From: JALQTD01 sp964390365
Lineage (GTDB): Bacteria; Bacteroidota; Bacteroidia; Flavobacteriales_D; Sanyastnellaceae
DNA: 31,470 bases
Assembly: GCA_964390365.1 (NCBI GenBank)
Contig: CAYMHW010000017.1
Span: forward strand, 1-31,470
Direction of reading: 5' to 3'
The notes beneath the pieces were generated by a model that saw only the letters and a list, made by a program, of their open reading frames with translations, was not told where the DNA came from and did not search any database. A program made the translations under genes and the position numbers. Positions 22,478 to 30,423 of the stretch are shown piece after piece. Position 1 is the stretch's first letter; each line of letters begins with the position of its first letter.

Positions 22478-22506
22478 CGAAGATACGCCAAACCCCACAG
22501 CCCCAA
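22478..22506 (-). promoter_or_regulatory. Putative two-element promoter of trhO
   Basis: On the minus strand, TTG (22506-22504), 18 nt, then TATCTTCG (22485-22478), close to the Bacteroidota TTTG-N19-TAnnTTTG pattern. The box lies 55 nt upstream of the trhO ATG. Confidence 0.5.
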
Positions 22507-22635
22507 CCTGATTCAGTCCCTCCCCCACTTCGATGTGAATAACCGACCCCGTTTTGACGATTTTTCGCTTGGCAAACGGTACGAAAGGTGCGACATTCGA
22601 GTTGATGCAATGTCCATCTTTAAAACTGATTTGCC

Positions 22636-22830
22636 ATGCTGGAATTTTGTAAGCGGGTGCTGTCGAAAGTGAGTTTCGACCGGCAACTTTTTGCAAAGGA
22701 GTTGAAGAAGAGCACGCGGTGGCTGAAAGGCGATGAGCTGCGGGCGCTTCGAGATTGGTGCCTTGGGCAATATGGGGGACGCTACGGCGACCTCATTCAC
22801 GAAACGTTTAACCCTTTGGCCCTCGTTTGA
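22636..22830 (+). CDS. Small conserved-looking Bacteroidota protein, 64 residues
   Basis: A 64-residue, helical and charged protein: KRVLSKVSFDRQLFAKELKK, then RWLKGDELRALRDWCLGQYG, then a short GRYGDLIHETF end. The KVSFDxxLFxKEL and WLxxDEL...LxxWC pattern resembles small hypothetical proteins I associate with Bacteroidota genomes, always around 60 residues; their function is unknown. The strongest evidence that it is a real gene is that its stop codon falls inside a perfect rho-independent terminator in the same orientation. No clear promoter box was found near its ATG, and 200 bp of apparently non-coding sequence lies upstream. Confidence 0.68.
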   Translation: MLEFCKRVLSKVSFDRQLFAKELKKSTRWLKGDELRALRDWCLGQYGGRYGDLIHETFNPLALV

Positions 22831-22842
22831 GGGCCTTTTTTT
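22818..22842 (+). terminator. Rho-independent terminator overlapping the small gene's stop codon
   Basis: A perfect 7-bp stem (GGCCCTC / GAGGGCC) around a GTTT loop, followed by seven T. The TGA stop of the 64-residue gene (22828-22830) is partly in the loop and stem. The T run also overlaps the stop codon of the convergent queG. Confidence 0.88.
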
Positions 22843-23791
22843 ATGCCTTAGATTCGGGCGCAATCCACCTGAGGTTGCGCATCATGCCTTCCCACCCCGT
22901 GCGCCAAAGCGGGCTGTCCCGAAAGTGCTCCCGAAACGATTCGCGCGTCATTTCCTCCCAATCCTTCCGTCCCCACGTGAGCAAGTCGGGCGAGGGCTCG
23001 AATCGCGGCTCGTCGTGGCGCTTCGCGTGTCGGTTCCAGGGACAAACCTCCTGGCAGATGTCGCACCCAAACACCCAGTTGCCATGGGCGGCCGGCGCGG
23101 GCTCGGGAATTTCGCCCTTGAGCTCAATCGTGAAGTAGCTGATGCACCGCGAGCCGTCAACCACTTGCGGCTGGATGATGGCCCCGGTGGGACACGCGTC
23201 AATGCACTTCCGGCAGGTTCCACAATGGTCCACCGCAGGCGCGTCGGGCTCCAACTCGAGGTCGAGCATGAGCTCCCCGATGAAAAAGTAGCTCCCCATC
23301 CGCTTGTTCAGGAGGAGGCTGTTCTTGCCCGTCCACCCCAGGCCTGCGCGCTCCGCCCACTGCCGCTCCATCACCGGCGCGGAATCGAGGTATACCCGAC
23401 CTTGCACCTCGCCCCAACGCGCCTGAAACCGCTTGAGCAGTTCCTTGAGCTTCCACTTGACGACGTAGTGGTAGTCTTCACCCAGGGCGTAGGAAGCCAC
23501 CCGCGGAGCGTCCGGATCGGCCGGAGTGGCGGGGTTGTGGTAATTGAACAAGAGGCTGACCACGGTCTTCGTGCCCGGCAGCAGCAAGGTCGGGTCGAGC
23601 CGCTTGTCGAAATTGCGTTCGAGGTAGCTCATTTCGCCCGCGTGGCCCGCTTTGAGCCACGCCTCGAGGCGTTCGGCCTCGTCATCCAGCCGTTGGGCCT
23701 TGGCGAAGCCGATGGCCGCAAATCCGAGCGCTTTCGCTTCCTCGCGCAACCACGTTCGCTGCTCCGCCTGTTGCCAAGCTGTGCGGCCCAT
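22841..23791 (-). CDS. queG: Epoxyqueuosine reductase QueG
   Basis: A 316-residue protein. It reduces epoxyqueuosine to queuosine in tRNA, using cobalamin and two [4Fe-4S] clusters. The cluster ligands are visible as CGTCRKCIDACP (Cys190, 193, 196, 200), Cys216, and CDICQEVCPWN (Cys243, 246, 250). The N-terminal half has the conserved GLGWTGKNSLLL motif and VYLDSAPV with the Asp (136) proposed to act as general acid. The GSYFFIGELML motif is also typical. It follows ruvB with 2 bp between them and is transcribed with it. Its tail overlaps the T run of the convergent terminator. Confidence 0.95.
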   Translation of the reverse strand: MGRTAWQQAEQRTWLREEAKALGFAAIGFAKAQRLDDEAERLEAWLKAGHAGEMSYLERNFDKRLDPTLLLPGTKTVVSLLFNYHNPATPADPDAPRVASYALGEDYHYVVKWKLKELLKRFQARWGEVQGRVYLDSAPVMERQWAERAGLGWTGKNSLLLNKRMGSYFFIGELMLDLELEPDAPAVDHCGTCRKCIDACPTGAIIQPQVVDGSRCISYFTIELKGEIPEPAPAAHGNWVFGCDICQEVCPWNRHAKRHDEPRFEPSPDLLTWGRKDWEEMTRESFREHFRDSPLWRTGWEGMMRNLRWIAPESKA

Positions 23792-23793
23792 GG

Positions 23794-24825
23794 TCAGGAG
23801 TCGAAGAGGGTACCGGTTTGGGCTTGCGGGGTGCGGCCCAAGTGGCGCCAGGCCTCCTCGGTCGCTTGCCGGCCTCGGGCGGTGCGCATGATGAGGCCCT
23901 CTTGGATCAAATACGGCTCGTACACCTCCTCCAACGTGCCGGTGTTCTCCCCGATGGCCGTGGCGATGGTGCCGATGCCCACGGGGCCGCCTTTGAATTT
24001 GTCGATGAGGACACTGAGGATGCGGTTGTCCATTTCGTCGAGGCCACGCTTGTCCACGTTGAGGGCGTCCAAGGCCAACGCCGTAATGGCCGGCGTGATC
24101 GTGCCGTCGCCTTTGACTTCGGCGAAGTCCCGGACGCGGCGCAGCAGCGCATTGGCAATCCGCGGGGTGCCCCGGCTTCGCGATGCGATCTCCCGGGCTG
24201 CTGACGCTTCGCAGGGGATGCCCAACAGCCGCGCACTCCGCTCGATGATGGTTTGCAGCGTCTCGGCATCGTAATACTGCAACCGCAAGTTGATGCCAAA
24301 CCGCGCACGCAGTGGCGCCGTGAGCAATCCCGATCGGGTCGTTGCGCCCACCAAGGTGAACGGCTCGAGGTCGATTTGGACGGTTCGGGCATTGGGCCCG
24401 GCATCGATGACGAGGTCGATCCGGAAGTCCTCCATCGCACTGTAGAGGTACTCCTCCACGACCGGGCTCAACCGGTGAATTTCGTCAATGAACAGGACGT
24501 CGTGCGCTTCCAAGTTGGTGAGCAACCCCGCGAGATCACCCGGTTTGTCGAGCACCGGCCCCGAAGTCGTCCGAATGTTCACCGCCATCTCATTGGCCAC
24601 GATGTTCGCGAGCGTTGTCTTGCCCAAACCCGGAGGGCCATGGAACAACACGTGGTCCAATGCCTCCCCCCGCTGCCGGGCAGCCCGCACGAACACCTCA
24701 AGGTTCTCCATCGCGGCCGGCTGGCCCGTGAAATCCCCGAAGCGCGCGGGCCGCAGCACGCGTTCCAACTCCCCATCCGAGGCCCGCTCGGCCTCGCCCC
24801 GCAAATCAAAGTCCTCGTGGCTCAT
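23794..24825 (-). CDS. ruvB: Holliday junction branch migration helicase RuvB
   Basis: A 343-residue protein of normal length. It is the hexameric AAA+ motor that drives branch migration with RuvA. Motifs: LRPARFGDFTGQ, Walker A GPPGLGKTT (63-71), Walker B VLFIDEIHRL, the RuvB-specific EDFRIDLVI beta-hairpin region and VGATTRSGLL (sensor 1 and arginine finger segment), and the C-terminal winged helix with PYLIQEGLIMRTARGR. The start at 24825 (MSHEDFDLRG) is chosen over 24870 because the extension contains the coxA terminator and a promoter-like box. TATCTTGG lies 4 nt before this ATG. Neither ruvA nor ruvC is nearby. Confidence 0.96.
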   Translation of the reverse strand: MSHEDFDLRGEAERASDGELERVLRPARFGDFTGQPAAMENLEVFVRAARQRGEALDHVLFHGPPGLGKTTLANIVANEMAVNIRTTSGPVLDKPGDLAGLLTNLEAHDVLFIDEIHRLSPVVEEYLYSAMEDFRIDLVIDAGPNARTVQIDLEPFTLVGATTRSGLLTAPLRARFGINLRLQYYDAETLQTIIERSARLLGIPCEASAAREIASRSRGTPRIANALLRRVRDFAEVKGDGTITPAITALALDALNVDKRGLDEMDNRILSVLIDKFKGGPVGIGTIATAIGENTGTLEEVYEPYLIQEGLIMRTARGRQATEEAWRHLGRTPQAQTGTLFDS

Positions 24826-24829
24826 GGCA

Positions 24830-24837
24830 CCAAGATA
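24830..24837 (-). promoter_or_regulatory. Putative TAnnTT box of ruvB-queG
   Basis: TATCTTGG on the minus strand, then TGCC, then the ATG at 24825. It follows shortly after the terminator of the oxidase operon, as expected for a new transcription unit. Confidence 0.45.
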
Positions 24838-24861
24838 CGCCGTGAACATCAGTGTTGAATG

Positions 24862-24898
24862 AAAAAGCAAGACCCGGGCGCGGTGCCCAGGTCTTGCT
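24862..24898 (-). terminator. Terminator of the act-cox respiratory operon
   Basis: On the minus strand a 9-bp perfect outer stem (AGCAAGACC / GGTCTTGCT) continues, after one mismatch, into a 4-bp GC inner stem (GGGC/GCCC) with a 5-nt loop, and is followed by TTTTT. It lies 20 bp past the coxA stop. Confidence 0.9.
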
Positions 24899-24918
24899 CA
24901 ATGGGGTGTCGAATGACC

Positions 24919-26516
24919 TCAATGGATCTCCTCACCCGGAATGGCCGGGGTGATCTGAGAAACGAAGTCCTCCTCGTGGGCAGGATTCGAGTAGTCGTAA
25001 GCCCAGCGGTGAACCTCCGGCAACGCACCCGGCCAGTTGCCGTGGACGTGCTCGACTGGCGTCGTCCACTCGAGGGTGTTGGAGCGCCAAGGGTTTTGGA
25101 CTGCGACTTGACCGCGGAAGATGCTGTAGAAGAAGTTGAACAGGAAGAACAACTGGCCCAACGCACCCACGATGGCGAAGACCGAAATCATCGGCTGCAA
25201 GTCCATCACAAAATCGAGGTATTCAAACGCCGAGTAATCGTAGTAACGACGCGGCGCACCCGCGATGCCGACAAAGTGCATCGGGAAGAAGACGCCATAG
25301 CCGGAAATGATCGTGATCCAGAAGTGGACGAATCCGAGCTTCGTGTTCATCATGCGACCGAACATCTTCGGGAACCAGTGGTACACCCCGGCCAACATGC
25401 CGAAGATGGCCGACATGCCCATCACGATGTGGAAGTGGGCGACCACGAAATACGTGTCGTGCACGCTGACGTCCAACGCGGAGTCAGCGAGGATGATGCC
25501 CGTCAAGCCGCCCGTCACGAACGTGCTGACCAAGCCCACGCTGAACAACATCGCCGGCGTGAAGCGCAAGTTGCCCTTCCACANNNNNNNNNNNNNNNNN
25601 NNNNNNNNNNNNNNNNNNNNNNNNNNNNNNNNNNNNNNNNNNNNNNNNNNNNNNNNNNNNNNNNNNNNNNNNNNNNNNNNNNNCCGAGGAACCAGAACAA
25701 GTGCTGGTACAAAATCGGGCTACCCCCCGTCACGTCCAGGGCCTCACCGCCGATGAAGATGTCGCTCAAGTAGAACGCCGTTCCCATCGTCCGGTCCATC
25801 AACAACAACACCACGGCCGAAACCAACACCGGGAAGCTCAACACCCCGAGCACCGCCGTGATGAAAAACGCCCAAATCGTCAACGGCAACCGGGTCATCT
25901 TCATGCCCTTCGTCCGCAGGTTGATGATGGTCACGATGTAGTTCAAACCGCCCAAGAGCGACGACACCACGAACAGGACCATGGAGATCAACCACAACGT
26001 CATGCCCATGCCAGATCCCGGCATCGCCTGAGGCAACGCGCTCAACGGCGGGTACACCGTCCAACCGCCTGAAGCTGCACCGCCCTCCACAAACAGGGAG
26101 AAGATCATGATGACGCTCGATACGAAGAAGAACCAGTAGCTCAACATGTTGAGGAAACCACTCGCCATGTCGCGCGCACCGATTTGCAACGGAATGAGCA
26201 GGTTCGAGAACGTTCCCGACAACCCACCCGTCAACACAAAGAAGACCATGATGGTTCCGTGGATCGTGACCAAGGCCAAGTAGGCGTTCCGGTCAAGCAC
26301 CCCGTCCGGAGCCCATTTGCCCAAGAACGTTTCCAGGATGGCGAAACTTTCGCCCGGCCAGCCCAACTGCAACCGGAAGAAGATGGACAACATGACCGCC
26401 ACAATTCCCATGAACACCGCGGTGATCAGGAATTGCTTCGAAATCATTTTGTGGTCCTGCGAGAAGATGAACTTCGAAACGAAGGACTCTTCGTGGTGAT
26501 GTGCGTGATCAGCCAT
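24919..26516 (-). CDS. coxA: Cytochrome c oxidase subunit I (interrupted by an assembly gap)
   Basis: Heme-copper oxidase catalytic subunit of the A type, reducing O2 and pumping protons. Upstream of the gap: a His-rich start (ADHAHHHEES), the low-spin heme ligand region TIHGTIM, GWTVYPPL, and the run up to LYQHLFWFLG. After the gap: WKGNLRFTPAMLF, then SVHDTYFVVAHFHIVMG with the heme a and a3 ligands, and a C-terminus ending GEEIH. A run of 100 N (25584-25683) replaces the segment that should hold HPEVY (CuB ligand with the cross-linked Tyr) and the adjacent HH pair; by family comparison about 86 codons are missing. The apparent frame change across the gap is an artefact of its arbitrary length. 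It is the last gene of the operon, 2 bp after coxB. Confidence 0.93.
25584..25683. other. Assembly gap (100 N) inside coxA
   Basis: Exactly 100 N. Flanking codons show the true gap must be 3n+2 bases long; comparison with the usual family sequence suggests about 260 bases. Confidence 0.98.
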
Positions 26517-26518
26517 GA

Positions 26519-27907
26519 TTACAACGATGCAGTGGTTTGTTCATTGATGACTTCGACGTCCGCCGTCTCAGCGGGGACTTCCTCTGAATCCTCTTTGACG
26601 AGGTATTCCTTCTGTTCCTTGATCCAAGCGTCGTACTCCTCTTGGGTCTCGATGACGATCTTCATCTCCATGTTGAAGTGCGCCGCCCCGCAGACCTTGT
26701 TGCACAACAACACGTAGTCGAAGTTCTCGTCTCCGGTGATGTAGCGCATGCTGTCGGTCGTGATGGTCGGCGTCATCTTGAAGCGCGTCGGAACGCCCGG
26801 TACCGTGTTCATTTGAGCACGGAACTGCGGCATGTAAGCCGAGTGAATCACGTCACGGGAGCGGAACACAAATTCCACTTCCCGGCCGACGGGCAGGTGG
26901 AACTCGCCCTTGACGATTTGGTCGTCGTTGCCAGCGGACCAAGCGCTCAACCCTCCATCGTAGCTGAACTCAGAGATTTCCATGAGGCGCTGGCGGTGGC
27001 GCTTGAGGCGATTGAGTTTGTCCTCCTTCGCTTCGTAAGCCGCTTCGGTCAAAATGGTCAGCGAGGACTCGTCCGCGAGCAAGGCTTCGATTTCGTGCAA
27101 CCGCTCCTCGACCGCAGCGTGATCCACCCCGTGGCCGTGGTCCGCATGCCCATCGTGGCCGTGGTGGTCGCCACCGTGCAACAGGGCTTCAAGCTCACGC
27201 TGCTCCGCGATGAGGTGACCCCGCTCGTGGTTCAACTCCTTTTCCAATTTGGCAATGCCCGCCTCCACTTCTTCCATCGAAGCAGCCAGCCCTTCTGCCG
27301 TAACCAAGCCCAACGGGTTGGTGGGCGTGATGAGGTTGTAGTTCGACAAACCGAACTCCCCGTCGTTGCCGGGGTAGCGCGCCGTCCAGTCGAATTGCTT
27401 CGAGTAAATTTCAACGCGGAGGGCATCCTCGGCGGGCGCTCCGGTCATTTGGTTCCAGGTCGACAATCCGTACGCGATGATGACCGCCAACACGATTGAC
27501 GGAATGACCGTCCAGATCAATTCCAACCGGTTGTCGTGCGCGAAGAAACGCGCCTTGCGGTCTGGGCGGTAGTAGTATTTGGCCGAAAACCAGAACAGCA
27601 GCGTGTTGACCAAGAAGAACACCGCGAAAATGATGGCCAAATTGAAGCCCATCAACGTATCCACGGCTTCCCCGTGCAACGATGCAGACGGCAACGCATA
27701 ATCGCCATAACGCACCACCAGCCAAATCACCGAAGCATAAAACAACACCATGAAGGCGAGGAACAACCCGCCGTTCAAGCGGTTGTCCGCCTCCGAAATG
27801 TCCTCTTCACGGCGAGACCGCAACGAGGAAGTCAATTGGTACACCTTCGCCAGCTGCACGATGGCAACCAACCCGATGACAACGACAAGTAAGATGAGGA
27901 GTTTCAT
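26519..27907 (-). CDS. coxB: Cytochrome c oxidase subunit II with a long His-rich insertion
   Basis: A 462-residue protein, far longer than usual. Hydrophobic segments lie at about 1-20, 47-66, 87-108 and 131-150. The cupredoxin part carries the CuA ligands: His355 (VIHSAYMP), Cys402, Cys406 (CNKVCGAAH), His410 and Met413. It receives electrons from cytochrome c or directly from ActE and passes them to subunit I. Between the first cupredoxin strands (IYSKQFDWTARYPG, ending near 180) and HLPVGREVEF (from 337) is an insertion of roughly 130 residues: a charged coiled coil (211-242), a His-rich stretch (244-263, ten His in 20 residues), and another coiled coil (264-312). Bacteroidota homologues have a shorter insert here. 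It is 21 bp after actF. Confidence 0.93.
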   Translation of the reverse strand: MKLLILLVVVIGLVAIVQLAKVYQLTSSLRSRREEDISEADNRLNGGLFLAFMVLFYASVIWLVVRYGDYALPSASLHGEAVDTLMGFNLAIIFAVFFLVNTLLFWFSAKYYYRPDRKARFFAHDNRLELIWTVIPSIVLAVIIAYGLSTWNQMTGAPAEDALRVEIYSKQFDWTARYPGNDGEFGLSNYNLITPTNPLGLVTAEGLAASMEEVEAGIAKLEKELNHERGHLIAEQRELEALLHGGDHHGHDGHADHGHGVDHAAVEERLHEIEALLADESSLTILTEAAYEAKEDKLNRLKRHRQRLMEISEFSYDGGLSAWSAGNDDQIVKGEFHLPVGREVEFVFRSRDVIHSAYMPQFRAQMNTVPGVPTRFKMTPTITTDSMRYITGDENFDYVLLCNKVCGAAHFNMEMKIVIETQEEYDAWIKEQKEYLVKEDSEEVPAETADVEVINEQTTASL

Positions 27908-27928
27908 GAGAATGAGGTTCTTTCCTGA

Positions 27929-29185
27929 TCAGTGGTGCAAATCTTTCGATTCCTGAAGCATGGGGTGGTTCACCGGGATGAGCGGTGCCTTCGACAGCGC
28001 CGTCAACACGCGGTTCATGAACAAACCCAGGAAGCCCAAGAACAGACCGACTTCGAACAATCCAAACACGTTGTGGTCGAACATGGTTCCCGGAATCACC
28101 ATTAAATATACGTCAGCGAAGTGCCCGACGAAAATGAGGAAGGCAACGGGCAACACGAACTTCACGTTCCGCTTGGCATCGCGCGCAATCAGCATGTAGA
28201 AAGGTACTGCGAAGTTCACGAAGAAGGTGATGATGAACGGCCACTTGTAGTCCGTAAAGAAGCGTTGTGTGTAGTAAGTCACCTCCTCGGGGATGTTCGA
28301 GTACCAAATGAGCAAGAATTGGCTCACCCACAGGTAGCTCCACAACATCGAGATGGCGAACATCCACTTGCTGATGTCGTGCATGTGGCTTTCGTTGACT
28401 TCTGCGAAGTAGCCTTTGGTCCGAAGCCAAATCAGCATCACGTTCGCGAAAATCAACAAGCTCACCCACATGCCCGAGAACACGTACCATCCGTAGAGGG
28501 TCGAGAACCAGTGCGTGTCAATCGACATCAACCAGTCCCAAGACAACGTCGAGCTGAACACCGCAAAAAACACGAGGAACAAGGCGCTCCGGCGGAACTG
28601 CTTGTAGTGCAAATCCAAGCTCGGCGCTTGGTCCTCCTGCAAGGACCACCGACGGAACAACGTCGCGAAAATCAAGAACGTCGCGATGTAGGCAATCGTC
28701 CGGAACCAGTAAAACGCTGGCGCGAAGTACGCCCCCTTGTGCGCAATGAGGTGGTCGTAGTTCGGGTTCGCAACGGCACCTGCTTCCATGGTGTCCACGT
28801 AATTCACGTGGTCCCCTTCCACCACCATGTACTCATGGTACAAGCTGGAATCCATCCAGTGGTAGAGGTGGTGGGCATGGAATTGGCCGGCCAACAAGAT
28901 GAACAGCATGACGCCGGCACCGATGGGCAAGAACTTGAAAATTGCTTCCCAAATCCGCTTCAAGATGGCCGACCACGCCGCTTCCACCGCGTAGTTCAAG
29001 GCATAAAAGAACAGCGCCGCCAAGGAAATCGAGAACCAAAAGAACCCGTTGACCAACAAGTTCGCCCACCAACGCTGGTGGTGGTCGGTGCCGTCCGTGA
29101 GGTAGCCGCCGATGAGCGCTACCACTCCGATTGCCATCAATGCGAGGGAAATCGTTTTTGCTCGTCCTTCGAATTTGAATTCCAT
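27929..29185 (-). CDS. actF: Alternative complex III subunit ActF (quinol:cytochrome c oxidoreductase)
   Basis: A 418-residue integral membrane protein with about ten hydrophobic segments. It has conserved-looking features of ActF: WWANLLVNGFFWFSISLAALFF, HHLYHWMD, the SSTLSWDWLMSIDTHWFSTLYGWYVF region, and the late FLGFLGLFM segment. ActC and ActF are related NrfD-like membrane anchors of alternative complex III, which oxidises quinol and reduces cytochrome c or passes electrons straight to an oxidase. It starts 1 bp after the actE stop and lies between actE and coxB, the standard Bacteroidota order. Confidence 0.92.
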   Translation of the reverse strand: MEFKFEGRAKTISLALMAIGVVALIGGYLTDGTDHHQRWWANLLVNGFFWFSISLAALFFYALNYAVEAAWSAILKRIWEAIFKFLPIGAGVMLFILLAGQFHAHHLYHWMDSSLYHEYMVVEGDHVNYVDTMEAGAVANPNYDHLIAHKGAYFAPAFYWFRTIAYIATFLIFATLFRRWSLQEDQAPSLDLHYKQFRRSALFLVFFAVFSSTLSWDWLMSIDTHWFSTLYGWYVFSGMWVSLLIFANVMLIWLRTKGYFAEVNESHMHDISKWMFAISMLWSYLWVSQFLLIWYSNIPEEVTYYTQRFFTDYKWPFIITFFVNFAVPFYMLIARDAKRNVKFVLPVAFLIFVGHFADVYLMVIPGTMFDHNVFGLFEVGLFLGFLGLFMNRVLTALSKAPLIPVNHPMLQESKDLHH

Positions 29186-29186
29186 A

Positions 29187-29882
29187 TCAGCTGTTCATTG
29201 CCATGTCCCCAGCCGCAGCCGGGACCGATTCAACTGCATTGCCTGCCTCATCGAACTCGGGCATCGTCCCGCCGTTCTGAAGCACCTTGATGTACTCAAT
29301 GACCAACCACCGATCGCGCTGATCGAGCTGAGAAGCGTGCGAGCCCATCAAACCCTTACCGTACGTCAAGGTGTGGTACATGTTCCCCACCGGCAGGTCC
29401 TTCAACTTGCCGCTGTATGACGGAATGCCTTGAATGTGACCGTTGCGCGACAACGCACCGTCACCCTCGCCCTTCTCCCCGTGGCACTGCGTGCACATTT
29501 GGGTGTAAATGGCCTTGCCTTCTTCGATGTGTGCCTTCGTCGTAGCCAACGGAGACGACAACTCCAACCCTGCGGCAGCATAGCCTTCGGGCGTGTTCGG
29601 GTACGGGTAAGGCATCACAAACGCCTTGGCATCCGGCTGGAACGGAATGGTGCCCTTCACCGGCTTCCGCGCCGACTGCACCAACCGCTGTTCCGCCTGC
29701 TCCGCCCAACCGAACGCATACTCGTCCATGCCGTAGTCGACATAGGCCTCAATCGCCGCAGAGCGGTACATGTCCGGCATGTACTCCAACCCTGGGCTGT
29801 TGGGGTCGGTCACGCAGCCCGAAAGGACCACCAACCCCGTCAACGCTGCAATCGGCAGCAACTGCTTCGAATGCGTCTTCAT
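29187..29882 (-). CDS. actE: Alternative complex III monoheme cytochrome c subunit ActE
   Basis: A 231-residue lipoprotein. Signal peptide ends at LSGC (Cys23), the lipidation site. One heme c site CTQCH (130-134) is followed by GEKGEGDGALS and a later NMYHTLTYGKGLMGSHASQL region that should supply the Met axial ligand. The N-terminal MPDMYRSAAIEAYVDYG motif is characteristic of ActE. The subunit carries electrons from the complex to the oxidase. The ATG at 29882 shares its first base with the last base of the actD stop (TGATG); a GTG one codon upstream is also possible. It is followed by actF with 1 bp spacing. Confidence 0.93.
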   Translation of the reverse strand: MKTHSKQLLPIAALTGLVVLSGCVTDPNSPGLEYMPDMYRSAAIEAYVDYGMDEYAFGWAEQAEQRLVQSARKPVKGTIPFQPDAKAFVMPYPYPNTPEGYAAAGLELSSPLATTKAHIEEGKAIYTQMCTQCHGEKGEGDGALSRNGHIQGIPSYSGKLKDLPVGNMYHTLTYGKGLMGSHASQLDQRDRWLVIEYIKVLQNGGTMPEFDEAGNAVESVPAAAGDMAMNS

Positions 29883-30412
29883 CACTTGTATTCTTTGATG
29901 CTGAGCTCAACGAGTGGCGTCTCCTTGATGAAGGATTCCATTTCGTCTGCCGCCAGGTGATTGTCCTCGGTGGTGATCTCCATGACAAACATGTTGTCCG
30001 TCGTGCGGGGATCCGGGTTCGAAGCCGGCATGCCCGGCAGCGTTCCGTTCCGCAGCAAGTAGGTGATGGCCATGCCATGAGCAGCACACAACACGCTGAA
30101 CTCGAACGTCACGGGAATGAACGCCGGCAAGTTCTCAATCAACGAGAAGCTCGGCTTGCCCCCGATGTTCATCGGCCAGTCGCTGATCATGAAGTACCAC
30201 ATGCCCAAGAGCGCGAGCGTCGTGCCCGTCGTTGCGTACATGAACGACGCAATGGCGAGGCGCGTCCGCTTCACTCCAATGATGGGGTCGATGCCGTGAA
30301 TGGGGAACGGAGAGAAGACATCCTTCACGCGGATGCCCTTAGCGACGAGCTGAGAGGCCGCGCCTTTCAGGGTATCGTCGTCGTCGTACATGACATGGAA
30401 AACCTTGTTCAT
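29882..30412 (-). CDS. actD: Alternative complex III subunit ActD (DUF3341)
   Basis: A 176-residue protein. It has two membrane segments (about 56-75 and 95-118) in a VYDD-like soluble frame: MYDDDDTLKGAASQLVAKGIRVKDVFSPFPIHGID is the typical DUF3341 start, IGVKRTRLAIASF leads into the first helix, NIGGKPSFSLIENLPAFIPVTFEFSVL into the second, and a FVMEITTEDN end follows. It is a structural membrane subunit of alternative complex III. It lies 11 bp after actC and overlaps actE. Confidence 0.93.
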   Translation of the reverse strand: MNKVFHVMYDDDDTLKGAASQLVAKGIRVKDVFSPFPIHGIDPIIGVKRTRLAIASFMYATTGTTLALLGMWYFMISDWPMNIGGKPSFSLIENLPAFIPVTFEFSVLCAAHGMAITYLLRNGTLPGMPASNPDPRTTDNMFVMEITTEDNHLAADEMESFIKETPLVELSIKEYK

Positions 30413-30423
30413 GGCGTCAGCAA

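Noticed and set aside
24919..26516. Possible frameshift or split coxA
   Set aside because: The frame change coincides with exactly 100 N, a placeholder length. Flanking codons fit an uninterrupted gene if the true gap is 3n+2 bases.
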